Source: JAJECS01 sp965219705 (GTDB lineage: Bacteria > Chloroflexota > UBA11872). Taken from it: a DNA stretch of 64,000 nt. Position 1 is the stretch's first letter. Every line of letters begins with the position of its first letter. The notes beneath the pieces were generated by a model. That model was not told where the DNA came from, did no database searches, and saw only the letters and a program-made list of their open reading frames with translations. Shown one piece after another: positions 50,768 to 58,774 of the stretch. The stretch spans positions 2,108,001-2,172,000 of the forward strand of contig OZ244789.1 of NCBI GenBank assembly GCA_965219705.1. The letters are read 5' to 3'. The translations under genes were made by a program, and so were the position numbers.

Positions 50768-53664
50768 TGCGTGAGCGCCTGCCGGCTCCGGCCGGCAGCC
50801 GGATCGACCGCTCGCAGACGGTCGTGTTCGACTTCGAGGGCCGCGCATACACCGGCTACGCGGGCGACACCATCGCCAGCGCGCTGGCCGCGCATGGAGA
50901 GTGGTGCCTGTCGCGTTCGTTCAAGCTGCATCGTCCGCGGGGATCATTTGGGTTCGCCGGCGACGAGGCCGGCTCGCTGGTGCAACTCGAGACCGAGCCG
51001 AACGTGCACGCCGACCTGCGGATGATCGAGCCGGGCATCCGAGCGCGGGGCCAGAACACCGTCGGAAGCCTCGCTACGGACTGGGCGGCGCTGCTGGAGC
51101 GCTTCGAGCGCTTCTTGCCCGTGGGCTTCTACTACAAGGCGTTCTACAAACCCAAGGGTGTCTGGAACTGGTGGGAGAAGATCATCCGCCGCACGGCGGG
51201 CCTCGGTCGGGTCGATCGCGCGTGGACGCCCGAATACTTCGATAAGGCCTACGGCGACTGCGATGTCGCGGTCATTGGCGGCGGGCCGGCCGGCCTGGCC
51301 GCCGCTGCCGCGTGCGGCGCCCAAGGCCTGGACGTGATGCTCGTCGAGCAGGAGCCCGAGCTGGGCGGCTGGCTCACCTACGGCCGCTTCGGTGGCTCCG
51401 CCGGCACGCTGGACGACTTGCGCCGGCAGGTCGAAGCGCTGTCATCGGTATGGGTGCTGACGTCCGCGACCTGTACCGGTTGGTTTGCTGACAACTGGCT
51501 CGCCGTGACACAGGGCAACCGTCTGCACAAAATCCGCGCTAAGTCCGTCGTTGTATGCACCGGTGGGACGAACCAGCCGGCCGTGTTTCGCAACAACGAT
51601 CTGCCGGGGATCGTGGCTGCTTCCGGAGCGCAGCGCCTGATCCGGCACTACGGGGTGCGGCCGGGTCTGCGTGCCGTGGTGCTGACGGCGAGCGACGAGG
51701 GCTATGGCGCGGCTCTCGATCTCGTCGAGCACGGGACGGACGTGGCCGCCGTGGTCGACTGCCGCCTGGAACCGGCGCGGGGCCCGATGGCGTCTGAAGC
51801 CGAAGCACGCGGTCATCGGATTCTGCGCGGATATGCCGTGCGTGAAGCCTGGCGCGATCCGCAGCGCTTGCAGATCGGCGGCGTCCTGGCCACGCGCATC
51901 ACGGGACCCGGCGAGTGCGCCGCCGATGGAGAAGCGATCGACTGTGATCTGCTCGCCGTCGCTGTCGGGCTGGCGCCCGCGGGCGGGCTGCTGGCACAGG
52001 CCGGCGCCAAGCTCAGGCCGGGCGAGGGTGAAGCCGTGCCGCGGCTCGCATCCTTGCCGGCGCATGTATTCGCCGCTGGTGTCGTGGCTGGTGAGTCGAC
52101 AGTCGAACAGGCCCTGGTACAGGGTGAGGACGCCGGGCTGGCGGCCGCGGCGGATGTGTCCGGCGCACCTGCCACGACGCAGGCAATCCCTGTCGGCCCC
52201 GGACCCGAAGGACGCGCCGCGTCCTGGCCGGTGTTTCCGCACCCGGACGGCCACGAGTTCGTCGACCTGGACGAGGACGTGACCGTGCGGGAGATCGAGG
52301 ACGCGCTGGCGGAAGGCTACGAGGACATCGAGCTCCTCAAGCGCTACTCAACCGTGGGCATGGGTCCGAGCCAGGGCCGCCTGTCGGCGATCGCGACGGC
52401 TGCGCTGACGGCGACGGTCCGCGGCACCACGTCCGCCGCGGTCGGCGCCACGACCAGCCGGCCGCCGGCCTACCCAACGCGCTTTGGTCTGTTCGCCGGT
52501 CGCGGATTCCAGCCGGTGCGGCACACGCCCATGCACGGCTGGCACCTCAATGCGGGCGCCCAGATGATGACGGCCGGCCTCTGGATGCGACCCGCCTACT
52601 ACGGGCGTCCCGACGAGCGCGACGCTGCGATCACCGACGAGGTGCTGGCGGTGCGCCGCGCGGTGGGCCTGATCGACGTATCGACGCTCGGCGGCTTCGA
52701 GATCCGCGGGCCTGACGCGGCCGAATTCCTCGAGCGGGCCTATACCCCCTCCTTCCGCCGCCAGCGGATCGGGCGCACCCGCTACGCCCTGCTGACCGAC
52801 GAGCAGGGCGTCGTCGTGGATGACGGCGTGGCGGCCAGGCTGGGACACGATCACTTCTATGTCACCGCCAGCACGTCCGGCGCGGAGCAGCTCTATCCCC
52901 TGCTGCTCTGGTACCAAGCGCAATGGCAGCTCGACGTCGACATCGCCGACGTCACCCCGGCCTATGGTTCCATCAACATTGCCGGACCCATGGCCCGCCG
53001 CGTACTTACCAAGCTGGCGACGGATATCGATTTTTCGGCTGCCGCGTGCCCGTACCTCGCGGTGCGCACCGGCAAGCTGGCGGGCGTGGAGGTTCGCGTG
53101 CTGCGTATCGGCTTCGTGGGCGAGTTGGGCTACGAGATCCACGCGCCCAGTTCGCAATGCCTCGGGCTTTGGGAAGCGTTGATGGACGCGGGACGTGAGT
53201 TCGGCATCCGACCGTTTGGCGTGGAGGCCCAGCGCGTGCTGCGGCTCGAAAAGGGGCACGTGATCGTCACCCAGGACACCGACGGGCTCACCCATCCGCA
53301 TGAGGCCGGTCTGGGTTGGGCGCTGGGCCGCCGTAAGCCGTTCTTCGTCGGCAAGCGCTCCATCGAAATCCTGCGTGCGAAGGGGCTTCGCCGGCGGCTC
53401 GTCGGCTATGCGGTGCCCGACCGCCGCGCTCCGGTTCCAGCGGAAGGCCACCTGGTCGTGCGGGACGGCGAGATCACCGGTCGCGTCACGTCGTCGGCGT
53501 GGTCGCCGGTCCTAGATCAAGCCATTGGACTGGCGTACGTGGCGCCCGATCAGGCTGATGTCGGTTGCGCATTCACGATCAAGGGCGGGCAGGGTCGGCT
53601 CATCGAGGCCGAGGTCGTGCGGCTGCCGTTCTACGACCCCGACAACAAACGGCAGGCGCTGTAG
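50764..53664 (+). CDS. mgdC: N-methylglutamate dehydrogenase / sarcosine oxidase alpha-type subunit
   Basis: 966 residues, normal for SoxA. The N-terminal SoxA/Fer2_4-like domain (about 17-85) has GDTIASALAAHGEWCLSRSF and KLHRPRG. The NAD-binding domain has DVAVIGGGPAGLAAAAACGA (172-177 glycines), and a second nucleotide-binding segment follows. The C-terminal half (about 600-960) is a GcvT-like aminomethyltransferase domain that binds tetrahydrofolate and collects the methyl carbon as methylene-THF, with YGSINIAGPMARRVLTKLA and FVGELGYEIHAPSSQ. It is translationally coupled to the delta subunit and followed after 2 nt by the gamma subunit. Confidence 0.93.
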   Translation: MMRERLPAPAGSRIDRSQTVVFDFEGRAYTGYAGDTIASALAAHGEWCLSRSFKLHRPRGSFGFAGDEAGSLVQLETEPNVHADLRMIEPGIRARGQNTVGSLATDWAALLERFERFLPVGFYYKAFYKPKGVWNWWEKIIRRTAGLGRVDRAWTPEYFDKAYGDCDVAVIGGGPAGLAAAAACGAQGLDVMLVEQEPELGGWLTYGRFGGSAGTLDDLRRQVEALSSVWVLTSATCTGWFADNWLAVTQGNRLHKIRAKSVVVCTGGTNQPAVFRNNDLPGIVAASGAQRLIRHYGVRPGLRAVVLTASDEGYGAALDLVEHGTDVAAVVDCRLEPARGPMASEAEARGHRILRGYAVREAWRDPQRLQIGGVLATRITGPGECAADGEAIDCDLLAVAVGLAPAGGLLAQAGAKLRPGEGEAVPRLASLPAHVFAAGVVAGESTVEQALVQGEDAGLAAAADVSGAPATTQAIPVGPGPEGRAASWPVFPHPDGHEFVDLDEDVTVREIEDALAEGYEDIELLKRYSTVGMGPSQGRLSAIATAALTATVRGTTSAAVGATTSRPPAYPTRFGLFAGRGFQPVRHTPMHGWHLNAGAQMMTAGLWMRPAYYGRPDERDAAITDEVLAVRRAVGLIDVSTLGGFEIRGPDAAEFLERAYTPSFRRQRIGRTRYALLTDEQGVVVDDGVAARLGHDHFYVTASTSGAEQLYPLLLWYQAQWQLDVDIADVTPAYGSINIAGPMARRVLTKLATDIDFSAAACPYLAVRTGKLAGVEVRVLRIGFVGELGYEIHAPSSQCLGLWEALMDAGREFGIRPFGVEAQRVLRLEKGHVIVTQDTDGLTHPHEAGLGWALGRRKPFFVGKRSIEILRAKGLRRRLVGYAVPDRRAPVPAEGHLVVRDGEITGRVTSSAWSPVLDQAIGLAYVAPDQADVGCAFTIKGGQGRLIEAEVVRLPFYDPDNKRQAL

Positions 53665-53666
53665 CC

Positions 53667-54359
53667 GTGATCGCTCCACGCAGCCCGGTCGATGGCACGT
53701 TGCGAGCCGCCGGAGCCTCGTTCTACGAGCGCGCCGGCGTCACCGCCGTGGCCGACTTCGGCGATCCCGAGGGGGAAGCCGCCGCGGCTCGGCGACTTGG
53801 CCTGGCCGATCTCTCGCCGCTGCCCCGCGTCGGATTCCGGGGACCTGGTGCGCGCGAGTGGCTTGCCGCGCAAGGTGTCGATCTGCCCGACGGACCCAAC
53901 CACGCTTGCACGCAGCCGGACGGCGCGATCGCGGTCACGCGGTCATGGACTGAGGTGCTGGTGCTGGGGAACATCCACGGCGCCGACGGCCTCTGCGCCT
54001 GCCTGGAAGCGAGAGCGGAAGACGCCCATCGCGCCCGCGCCTACGTGCTGCCGCGCTTCGATGGGCTGTTTTGGTTCGCTCTCACGGGCGCGTCAGCATC
54101 CGAATGCCTGGCGAAAGTGTGCGGCGTCGATTTGCGCGAGTCGGCCTGCCCGCCCGGATCGGTGGCCCAGACCTCGCTTGCCCGGCTCAGCGCGGTCATC
54201 GTGCGCGTTGACGCCGGAGTGACCCCGCTCGTCCATTTGCTCGGCGACAGCGCGTCGGCCGAGTACGCCTGGACCTCGCTGCTCGATGCGATGGAGGAGT
54301 TCGGGGGCAAGCCTGTGGGCCTGCGCGCGCTGCACGCGCTGGCCAGTGAATTCGAGTAG
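53667..54359 (+). CDS. mgdD: N-methylglutamate dehydrogenase / sarcosine oxidase gamma-type subunit
   Basis: 230 residues from the GTG at 53667; the frame is open further upstream inside the alpha gene, but that part is a shadow. ADLSPLPRVGFRGPGAREWL, a weakly conserved GcvT-like beta fold and DGLFWFALTGASASECLAKV, DLRE and SLARLSAVIVRVD fit SoxG, the least conserved subunit. It completes the alpha-beta-gamma-delta oxidase. The 56-nt gap to the amidotransferase gene is the longest inside the first seven genes. Confidence 0.85.
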   Translation: MIAPRSPVDGTLRAAGASFYERAGVTAVADFGDPEGEAAAARRLGLADLSPLPRVGFRGPGAREWLAAQGVDLPDGPNHACTQPDGAIAVTRSWTEVLVLGNIHGADGLCACLEARAEDAHRARAYVLPRFDGLFWFALTGASASECLAKVCGVDLRESACPPGSVAQTSLARLSAVIVRVDAGVTPLVHLLGDSASAEYAWTSLLDAMEEFGGKPVGLRALHALASEFE

Positions 54360-54415
54360 CATCGCGGGTTGCGCAGCGGCCCAGATGGGCCAAGGCTGAT
54401 CCGGACTCTCGGCAC

Positions 54416-55315
54416 ATGTGCGGCATCGTCGGACTGTTTCTCAAGCAGGAATCGCTTGAGCCCTCGCTGGGCGAGTGGCTCGAGCCCATGCTCGTGGCCA
54501 TGGCCGAGCGCGGACCCGATAGCGCCGGCTTTGCGATCTATCACGATCCCGCCCCCGAAGGCGATCTCAAGCTCACGCTGTATCACCCGGAGCCCGGCTT
54601 CGACTGGGAGGCCGTTGCGGAAGGACTCGGCACGGCGTTTGCGGGCCGCGTCGACCTGCGCGTGCGCGTGTCTCATGCCGTGATCGTGGTGTCGGCTGCC
54701 GAGGCTGAGGCGCGCGACTGGCTGGGACGGCACCACCCCGACGTGCGCATCACCAGCGTTGGCGCCGCGATTGAGATATATAAGGAGAAGGGGCTGCCCG
54801 AATCGGTGTCCCAGAGCTACGCGATCCGTCACATGACCGGATCGCACGCCCTGGGGCACACCCGCATGGCCACCGAAAGCGCCGTGACCACCGAGCATTC
54901 GCACCCCTTCTCGACCGGGCGCGATCTGTGCCTGGTGCACAACGGCTCGCTCTCGAACCACAACCGGCTGCGCAGTGAGCTCGAGCGCCACGGCATCGCC
55001 TTTCAGACCGACAACGACAGCGAAGTCGCCGCCGGCTACCTGGCGCATCGCATGGCCGATGGGGCCACGCTGGTTGAGGCGCTGGAATCGAGCCTCGTGG
55101 ACCTCGACGGCTTCTTCACGTTCGCCATCGGAACACGCGATGGCTTCGCGGTGCTCCGCGACGGAGTCGCCTGCAAGCCCGCGGTGCTGGCCGAGACCGA
55201 CCAGTGGGTGGCGATGGCCTCCGAGTATCGGTCGATCGCGCACTTGCCCGGCGCCGCCGGCGCGCGGATTTGGGAGCCGGCGCCGGCGACGGTCTATGCC
55301 TGGTCGCGCAACTGA
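54416..55315 (+). CDS. mgsA: N-methylglutamate synthase subunit A (class II glutamine amidotransferase)
   Basis: 299 residues. The N-terminal nucleophile is Cys2 in MCGIVGLFLK. Glutamine-site motifs follow: GHTRMATESAVTTEHSHPF, CLVHNGSLSNHNRLRSEL and QTDNDSEVAAGYLAHRM. This matches GlxB/MgsA, the stand-alone equivalent of the amidotransferase domain of glutamate synthase. With the next two genes it forms a three-subunit synthase. It is placed directly after the sarcosine-oxidase-like genes and is coupled to the next gene by a 4-nt gap. Confidence 0.9.
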   Translation: MCGIVGLFLKQESLEPSLGEWLEPMLVAMAERGPDSAGFAIYHDPAPEGDLKLTLYHPEPGFDWEAVAEGLGTAFAGRVDLRVRVSHAVIVVSAAEAEARDWLGRHHPDVRITSVGAAIEIYKEKGLPESVSQSYAIRHMTGSHALGHTRMATESAVTTEHSHPFSTGRDLCLVHNGSLSNHNRLRSELERHGIAFQTDNDSEVAAGYLAHRMADGATLVEALESSLVDLDGFFTFAIGTRDGFAVLRDGVACKPAVLAETDQWVAMASEYRSIAHLPGAAGARIWEPAPATVYAWSRN

Positions 55316-55319
55316 CCGG

Positions 55320-56003
55320 ATGATCACCGTCGATCTCAACCGAGTTGACATTCGCGAGCTGAACCAACGGCTCCACGACTCGGCCGGCGGCGACGGCCAG
55401 ACCGAATGGCGCATCGTCGGGCCGGACGGCCGCCACTCCATTGCCGTGGGGCTCAACGCGCCGTTGACCGTGGTCGTCGAGGGACATGTGGGCTACTACT
55501 GTGCCGGGATGAACCAGCACGCCGACGTCACCGTGAACGGCCACGCCGGACCGGGTCTGGCCGAGAACATGATGTCCGGCTCGGTGCGGGTCACCGGCAA
55601 CGCGAGCCAGGGCGCTGCGGCCTCGGCGCACGGCGGGCTGCTGGTGATCGAGGGGGACGCCAGCTCGCGCTGCGGAATCTCGCTCAAGGGCGGCGACATC
55701 GTCGTGGGCGGCTCCGTCGGTCACATGAGCGCGTTCATGGCGCAAGCCGGTCGTCTGGTGGTGTGCGGCGATGCCGGCCCCGGACTCGGCGATTCGATCT
55801 ACGAGGCCGAGCTTTATGTGCAGGGCTCGGTTGGGGGGTTGGGGTCCGACTGCGTGGCGAAGGACATGACTGACGACCACCGCCGCCGTCTCGGCGAGCT
55901 GCTGTGCCGCGCCGGTGTCGACGCCGAACCCGAGGCCTTCCGACGCTACGGATCGGCCCGCACGCTCTATAACTTCCACGTGGATCACGCGGGCGACTAC
56001 TGA
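55320..56003 (+). CDS. mgsB: N-methylglutamate synthase subunit B (GXGXG domain)
   Basis: 227 residues. It is a single right-handed beta-helix of the glutamate-synthase GXGXG type. The repeated G-rich turns are VEGHVGYYCAGMNQHADVTV, NGHAGPGLAENMMSGSVRV, TGNASQGAAASAHGG and KGGDIVVGGSVGHMSAFMAQ. It corresponds to GlxC/MgsB. The gene overlaps the next one by a single base (TGATG). Confidence 0.9.
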   Translation: MITVDLNRVDIRELNQRLHDSAGGDGQTEWRIVGPDGRHSIAVGLNAPLTVVVEGHVGYYCAGMNQHADVTVNGHAGPGLAENMMSGSVRVTGNASQGAAASAHGGLLVIEGDASSRCGISLKGGDIVVGGSVGHMSAFMAQAGRLVVCGDAGPGLGDSIYEAELYVQGSVGGLGSDCVAKDMTDDHRRRLGELLCRAGVDAEPEAFRRYGSARTLYNFHVDHAGDY

Positions 56004-57352
56004 TGGATGACCCGCCGGAGGCCCACGTGACGCCCGATCCCGCCGACCAACGCGAGTCCGCCACCTTTTCGCCGCGGACGATTGCGGAGATCCAACGCGC
56101 GGCGTCCGAGGGGATCTACGAAATTCGCGGCTGGGGCGCCAAGCGGCGGGTTCCGTGCTTCGACGACCTGCTGTTGCTGGGCGCCTCGCTCTCGCGCTAT
56201 CCCCTGGAGGGCTACCGCGAGCGTTGCGACACCAACGTGACCCTAGGCACGCGCTTTGCCAAGCGTCCCATTGAGCTCAAGATCCCCGTCACGATCGCGG
56301 GCATGAGCTTCGGGTCGCTGAGCGCCAACGCGAAGGAAGCGCTGGGCCTGGCCGCCACCGCGATGGGCACCAGCACCACTACCGGTGACGGCGGCATGAC
56401 CGACGAGGAGCGCGAAGCATCGAAGACCCTCGTCTATCAGGTCCTGCCGTCCCGCTACGGGCTCAATCCCGACGACCTCCGCCGCGCCGACGCCATCGAG
56501 ATCGTGGTTGGCCAGGGCGCCAAGCCGGGCGGTGGCGGCATGCTGCTCGGCCTCAAGGTGAGCGATCGCGTGGCGGCGATGCGCACACTGCCGCAGGGCA
56601 TCGATCAGCGCAGCGCCAGCCGTCATCCGGATTGGACGGGGCCCGACGACCTGACGATCAAGATCCGCGAGCTGCGTGAGATCACCGATTGGCAGAAGCC
56701 GATCTACGTGAAGATGGCGGCCACCCGCGTCCAATACGACGTCCAGCTGGCGGTCAAGGCTGGCGCGGACGTCATCGTCCTGGACGGCATGCAGGGGGGC
56801 ACCGGCGCGACGCAGGACACCTTCATCGAACACGTGGGCATTCCGACGCTGCCGGCCGTGCGCGAGGCCACCGACACCCTGCAAGAGCTGGGCATGCACC
56901 GGAAGGTTCAGCTCATCGTTTCCGGAGGAATTCGCAGCGGCGCCGACGTGGCCAAGGCGCTCGCCCTGGGAGCGGACGCGGTATCCATCGGTGTCGCCGC
57001 GCTCATTGCGTTGAACTGCAACCGGCCGCTGTACGTGGAGGACTATGCGGCGCTGGGCACCGCGCCCGGATACTGTCATCACTGCCAGACCGGGCGCTGT
57101 CCGGTGGGCGTGACGACCCAGGATCCGGAGCTGGAAGCGCGTCTGGAGCCGCAAGCCGCGGCCCGGCGGGTGCGCAACTACCTCTCGACGCTGGTGCTCG
57201 AAGCGCAGACGCTGGGACGAGCCTGCGGCAAGTCGCACGTGCTCAATCTCGAGCCGGAGGACCTCGTGGCGCTCACGCCCGAGGCCGCGGCCATGGCGCG
57301 CGTTCCGCTGGCCGGGACAAACTGGATCCCGGGGGTCACGGCGTCGGACTAA
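56003..57352 (+). CDS. mgsC: N-methylglutamate synthase subunit C (FMN/Fe-S synthase domain)
   Basis: 449 residues. This is the FMN-binding TIM barrel of glutamate synthase: VTIAGMSFGSLSANAKEALG, TGDGGMTDEERE, GQGAKPGGGGMLLG, YVKMAATRVQYDVQLAVKAG, DVIVLDGMQGGTGATQDTFI and IVSGGIRSGADVAKALALGA. The [3Fe-4S]-type Cys are Cys358-X2-Cys361-X4-Cys366. It matches GlxD/MgsC. With MgsA/B it makes N-methylglutamate from glutamate and the methylamine moiety. Its start overlaps the mgsB stop. Confidence 0.93.
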   Translation: MDDPPEAHVTPDPADQRESATFSPRTIAEIQRAASEGIYEIRGWGAKRRVPCFDDLLLLGASLSRYPLEGYRERCDTNVTLGTRFAKRPIELKIPVTIAGMSFGSLSANAKEALGLAATAMGTSTTTGDGGMTDEEREASKTLVYQVLPSRYGLNPDDLRRADAIEIVVGQGAKPGGGGMLLGLKVSDRVAAMRTLPQGIDQRSASRHPDWTGPDDLTIKIRELREITDWQKPIYVKMAATRVQYDVQLAVKAGADVIVLDGMQGGTGATQDTFIEHVGIPTLPAVREATDTLQELGMHRKVQLIVSGGIRSGADVAKALALGADAVSIGVAALIALNCNRPLYVEDYAALGTAPGYCHHCQTGRCPVGVTTQDPELEARLEPQAAARRVRNYLSTLVLEAQTLGRACGKSHVLNLEPEDLVALTPEAAAMARVPLAGTNWIPGVTASD

Positions 57353-57440
57353 CCGCTGTGGGCTGCCTGGCGGCAGCGGGCGCGCCTTTCGCGCTACGGT
57401 AAGCCCTGAAATTCACCCCGCCGCGTTCGCAGGGAGAGAT

Positions 57441-57444
57441 GGAG
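57441..57444 (+). promoter_or_regulatory. Ribosome-binding site favouring the gmaS-like start at 57451
   Basis: GGAG followed by a 6-nt spacer and ATG at 57451. The upstream ATG at 57439 has its purine run only 2 nt away. Confidence 0.5.
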
Positions 57445-57450
57445 CACCGA

Positions 57451-58755
57451 ATGGACCACGATCTGGCGGCCATGGTTCGCGACAAGGGCATCAAGTACCT
57501 GCTCTTCAGCTTCACCGATCTGTTTGGCGTCATGCGCTCGAAGCTCGTGCCGGCCCACGCCGTCGAAGAGATGCAAGGCGAGGGCGCCGGCTTCGCCGGC
57601 TTCGCCGCCCACCTTGACATGAGTCCGGCGGATCCCGATCTGTGGGCCGTGCCCGATCCGGCCAGCTTGATTCAGCTTCCGTGGCAGCCGGAGCTTGGTT
57701 GGGTCGCGACCAACCTGGTGATGAACGATGCCCCCGTGGGTCATGCGCCGCGCGTGGTGCTCACGCAAGCGATCGAGTCCGCCCGATCCCGCGGATTCCA
57801 GTTGAAAGCGGGCGTCGAGAGTGAGTTCTTCGTCCTCGATCCCGACGGCGCCGGGATTGCCGACGGGCACGATACCCAGGACAAGCCCTGCTACGACCAG
57901 ATGGCGCTGCTGCGGCGCTACGAGCTCATTCGCGAGATCTGCGACATCATGTACGACCTCGGCTGGGAGCCCTATCAGAACGACCACGAGGACGCGAACG
58001 GCCAGTTCGAGATGAACTGGTCCTATAGCGACGCCCTCACCACCGCCGACCGCCACGCGTTCTTCAAATTCATGGTCCGGCACCTGGCCGAGAAGCACGG
58101 CTTGCGGGCGACCTTCATGCCCAAGCCATTCACCCAGCTCACGGGGAGCGGCTGCCACGTCCACTTCTCGCTGTGGGACGCCGCCGGCGACACCAACCTG
58201 TTTCTGGACGACGACGGCGAGATGGGTCTTTCCGAGACCGCCTACCACTTTCTGGGCGGGGTGTTGCACTCGGGGGCGGCGCTGTGCGCGGTCACCAACC
58301 CGACGGTGAATAGCTATAAGCGCCTGAACGCGCCGACCACCGCGTCCGGCTCCACGTGGGCGCCGAATGCGATCAGCTACGCCGGCAACAACCGCACGCA
58401 CATGGTGCGCATTCCCGGCCCCGGGCGGCTCGAGACGCGCTTGCCGGACGGCGCCGCCAATCCGTATCTTCTGCAAGCCGCCCTGCTTGCCGCCGGACTT
58501 GACGGGATCGAGCAGCGGCGCGACCCCGGCGAGCGCCTCGACATCAACATGTATGAAGCCGGGGCAGACGCCGACGTCAAACGTCTGCCGCTGAACCTGC
58601 TCGACGCCTTGCGCAACTTCGACGGAAACCCGGTGATGCGCGCCGGGCTCGGCGACGAGCTCGTCACCAGCTACGTGAAGCTGAGAATGGCCGACTGGCA
58701 CGACTTCATGGCGCACACGAGCGAGTGGGAGCGAACGCACACGCTGGACATATAG
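57451..58755 (+). CDS. gmaS: Glutamine-synthetase-family ligase, probable gamma-glutamylmethylamide synthetase
   Basis: 434 residues, close to GlnT/GmaS length. The beta-grasp N-terminus reads KYLLFSFTDLFGVMRSKLVP. The catalytic domain has GVESEFFVLDPDG (metal Glu), EDANGQFEMNWSYSDAL (Glu), TGSGCHVHFSLWD (ATP/metal His) and NPTVNSYKRLNAPTTASGST, followed by NNRTHMVRIPGPGRLETRLP with the glutamate-binding Arg. Type-III-like enzymes next to glx/mgs genes join methylamine to glutamate. A plain glutamine synthetase role cannot be excluded from sequence alone. It ends the cluster; the next gene is convergent. Confidence 0.85.
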   Translation: MDHDLAAMVRDKGIKYLLFSFTDLFGVMRSKLVPAHAVEEMQGEGAGFAGFAAHLDMSPADPDLWAVPDPASLIQLPWQPELGWVATNLVMNDAPVGHAPRVVLTQAIESARSRGFQLKAGVESEFFVLDPDGAGIADGHDTQDKPCYDQMALLRRYELIREICDIMYDLGWEPYQNDHEDANGQFEMNWSYSDALTTADRHAFFKFMVRHLAEKHGLRATFMPKPFTQLTGSGCHVHFSLWDAAGDTNLFLDDDGEMGLSETAYHFLGGVLHSGAALCAVTNPTVNSYKRLNAPTTASGSTWAPNAISYAGNNRTHMVRIPGPGRLETRLPDGAANPYLLQAALLAAGLDGIEQRRDPGERLDINMYEAGADADVKRLPLNLLDALRNFDGNPVMRAGLGDELVTSYVKLRMADWHDFMAHTSEWERTHTLDI

Positions 58756-58774
58756 CGCTTGCGCTGGCCGCCGC

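Noticed and set aside
49233..54359. Reading the oxidase genes as glycine-cleavage or plain sarcosine oxidase only
   Set aside because: The GcvT-like domain is part of the large alpha subunit, and no gcvP or gcvH is present. Linkage to the three mgs genes and a GS-like gene favours the N-methylglutamate pathway, though sarcosine remains a possible substrate.
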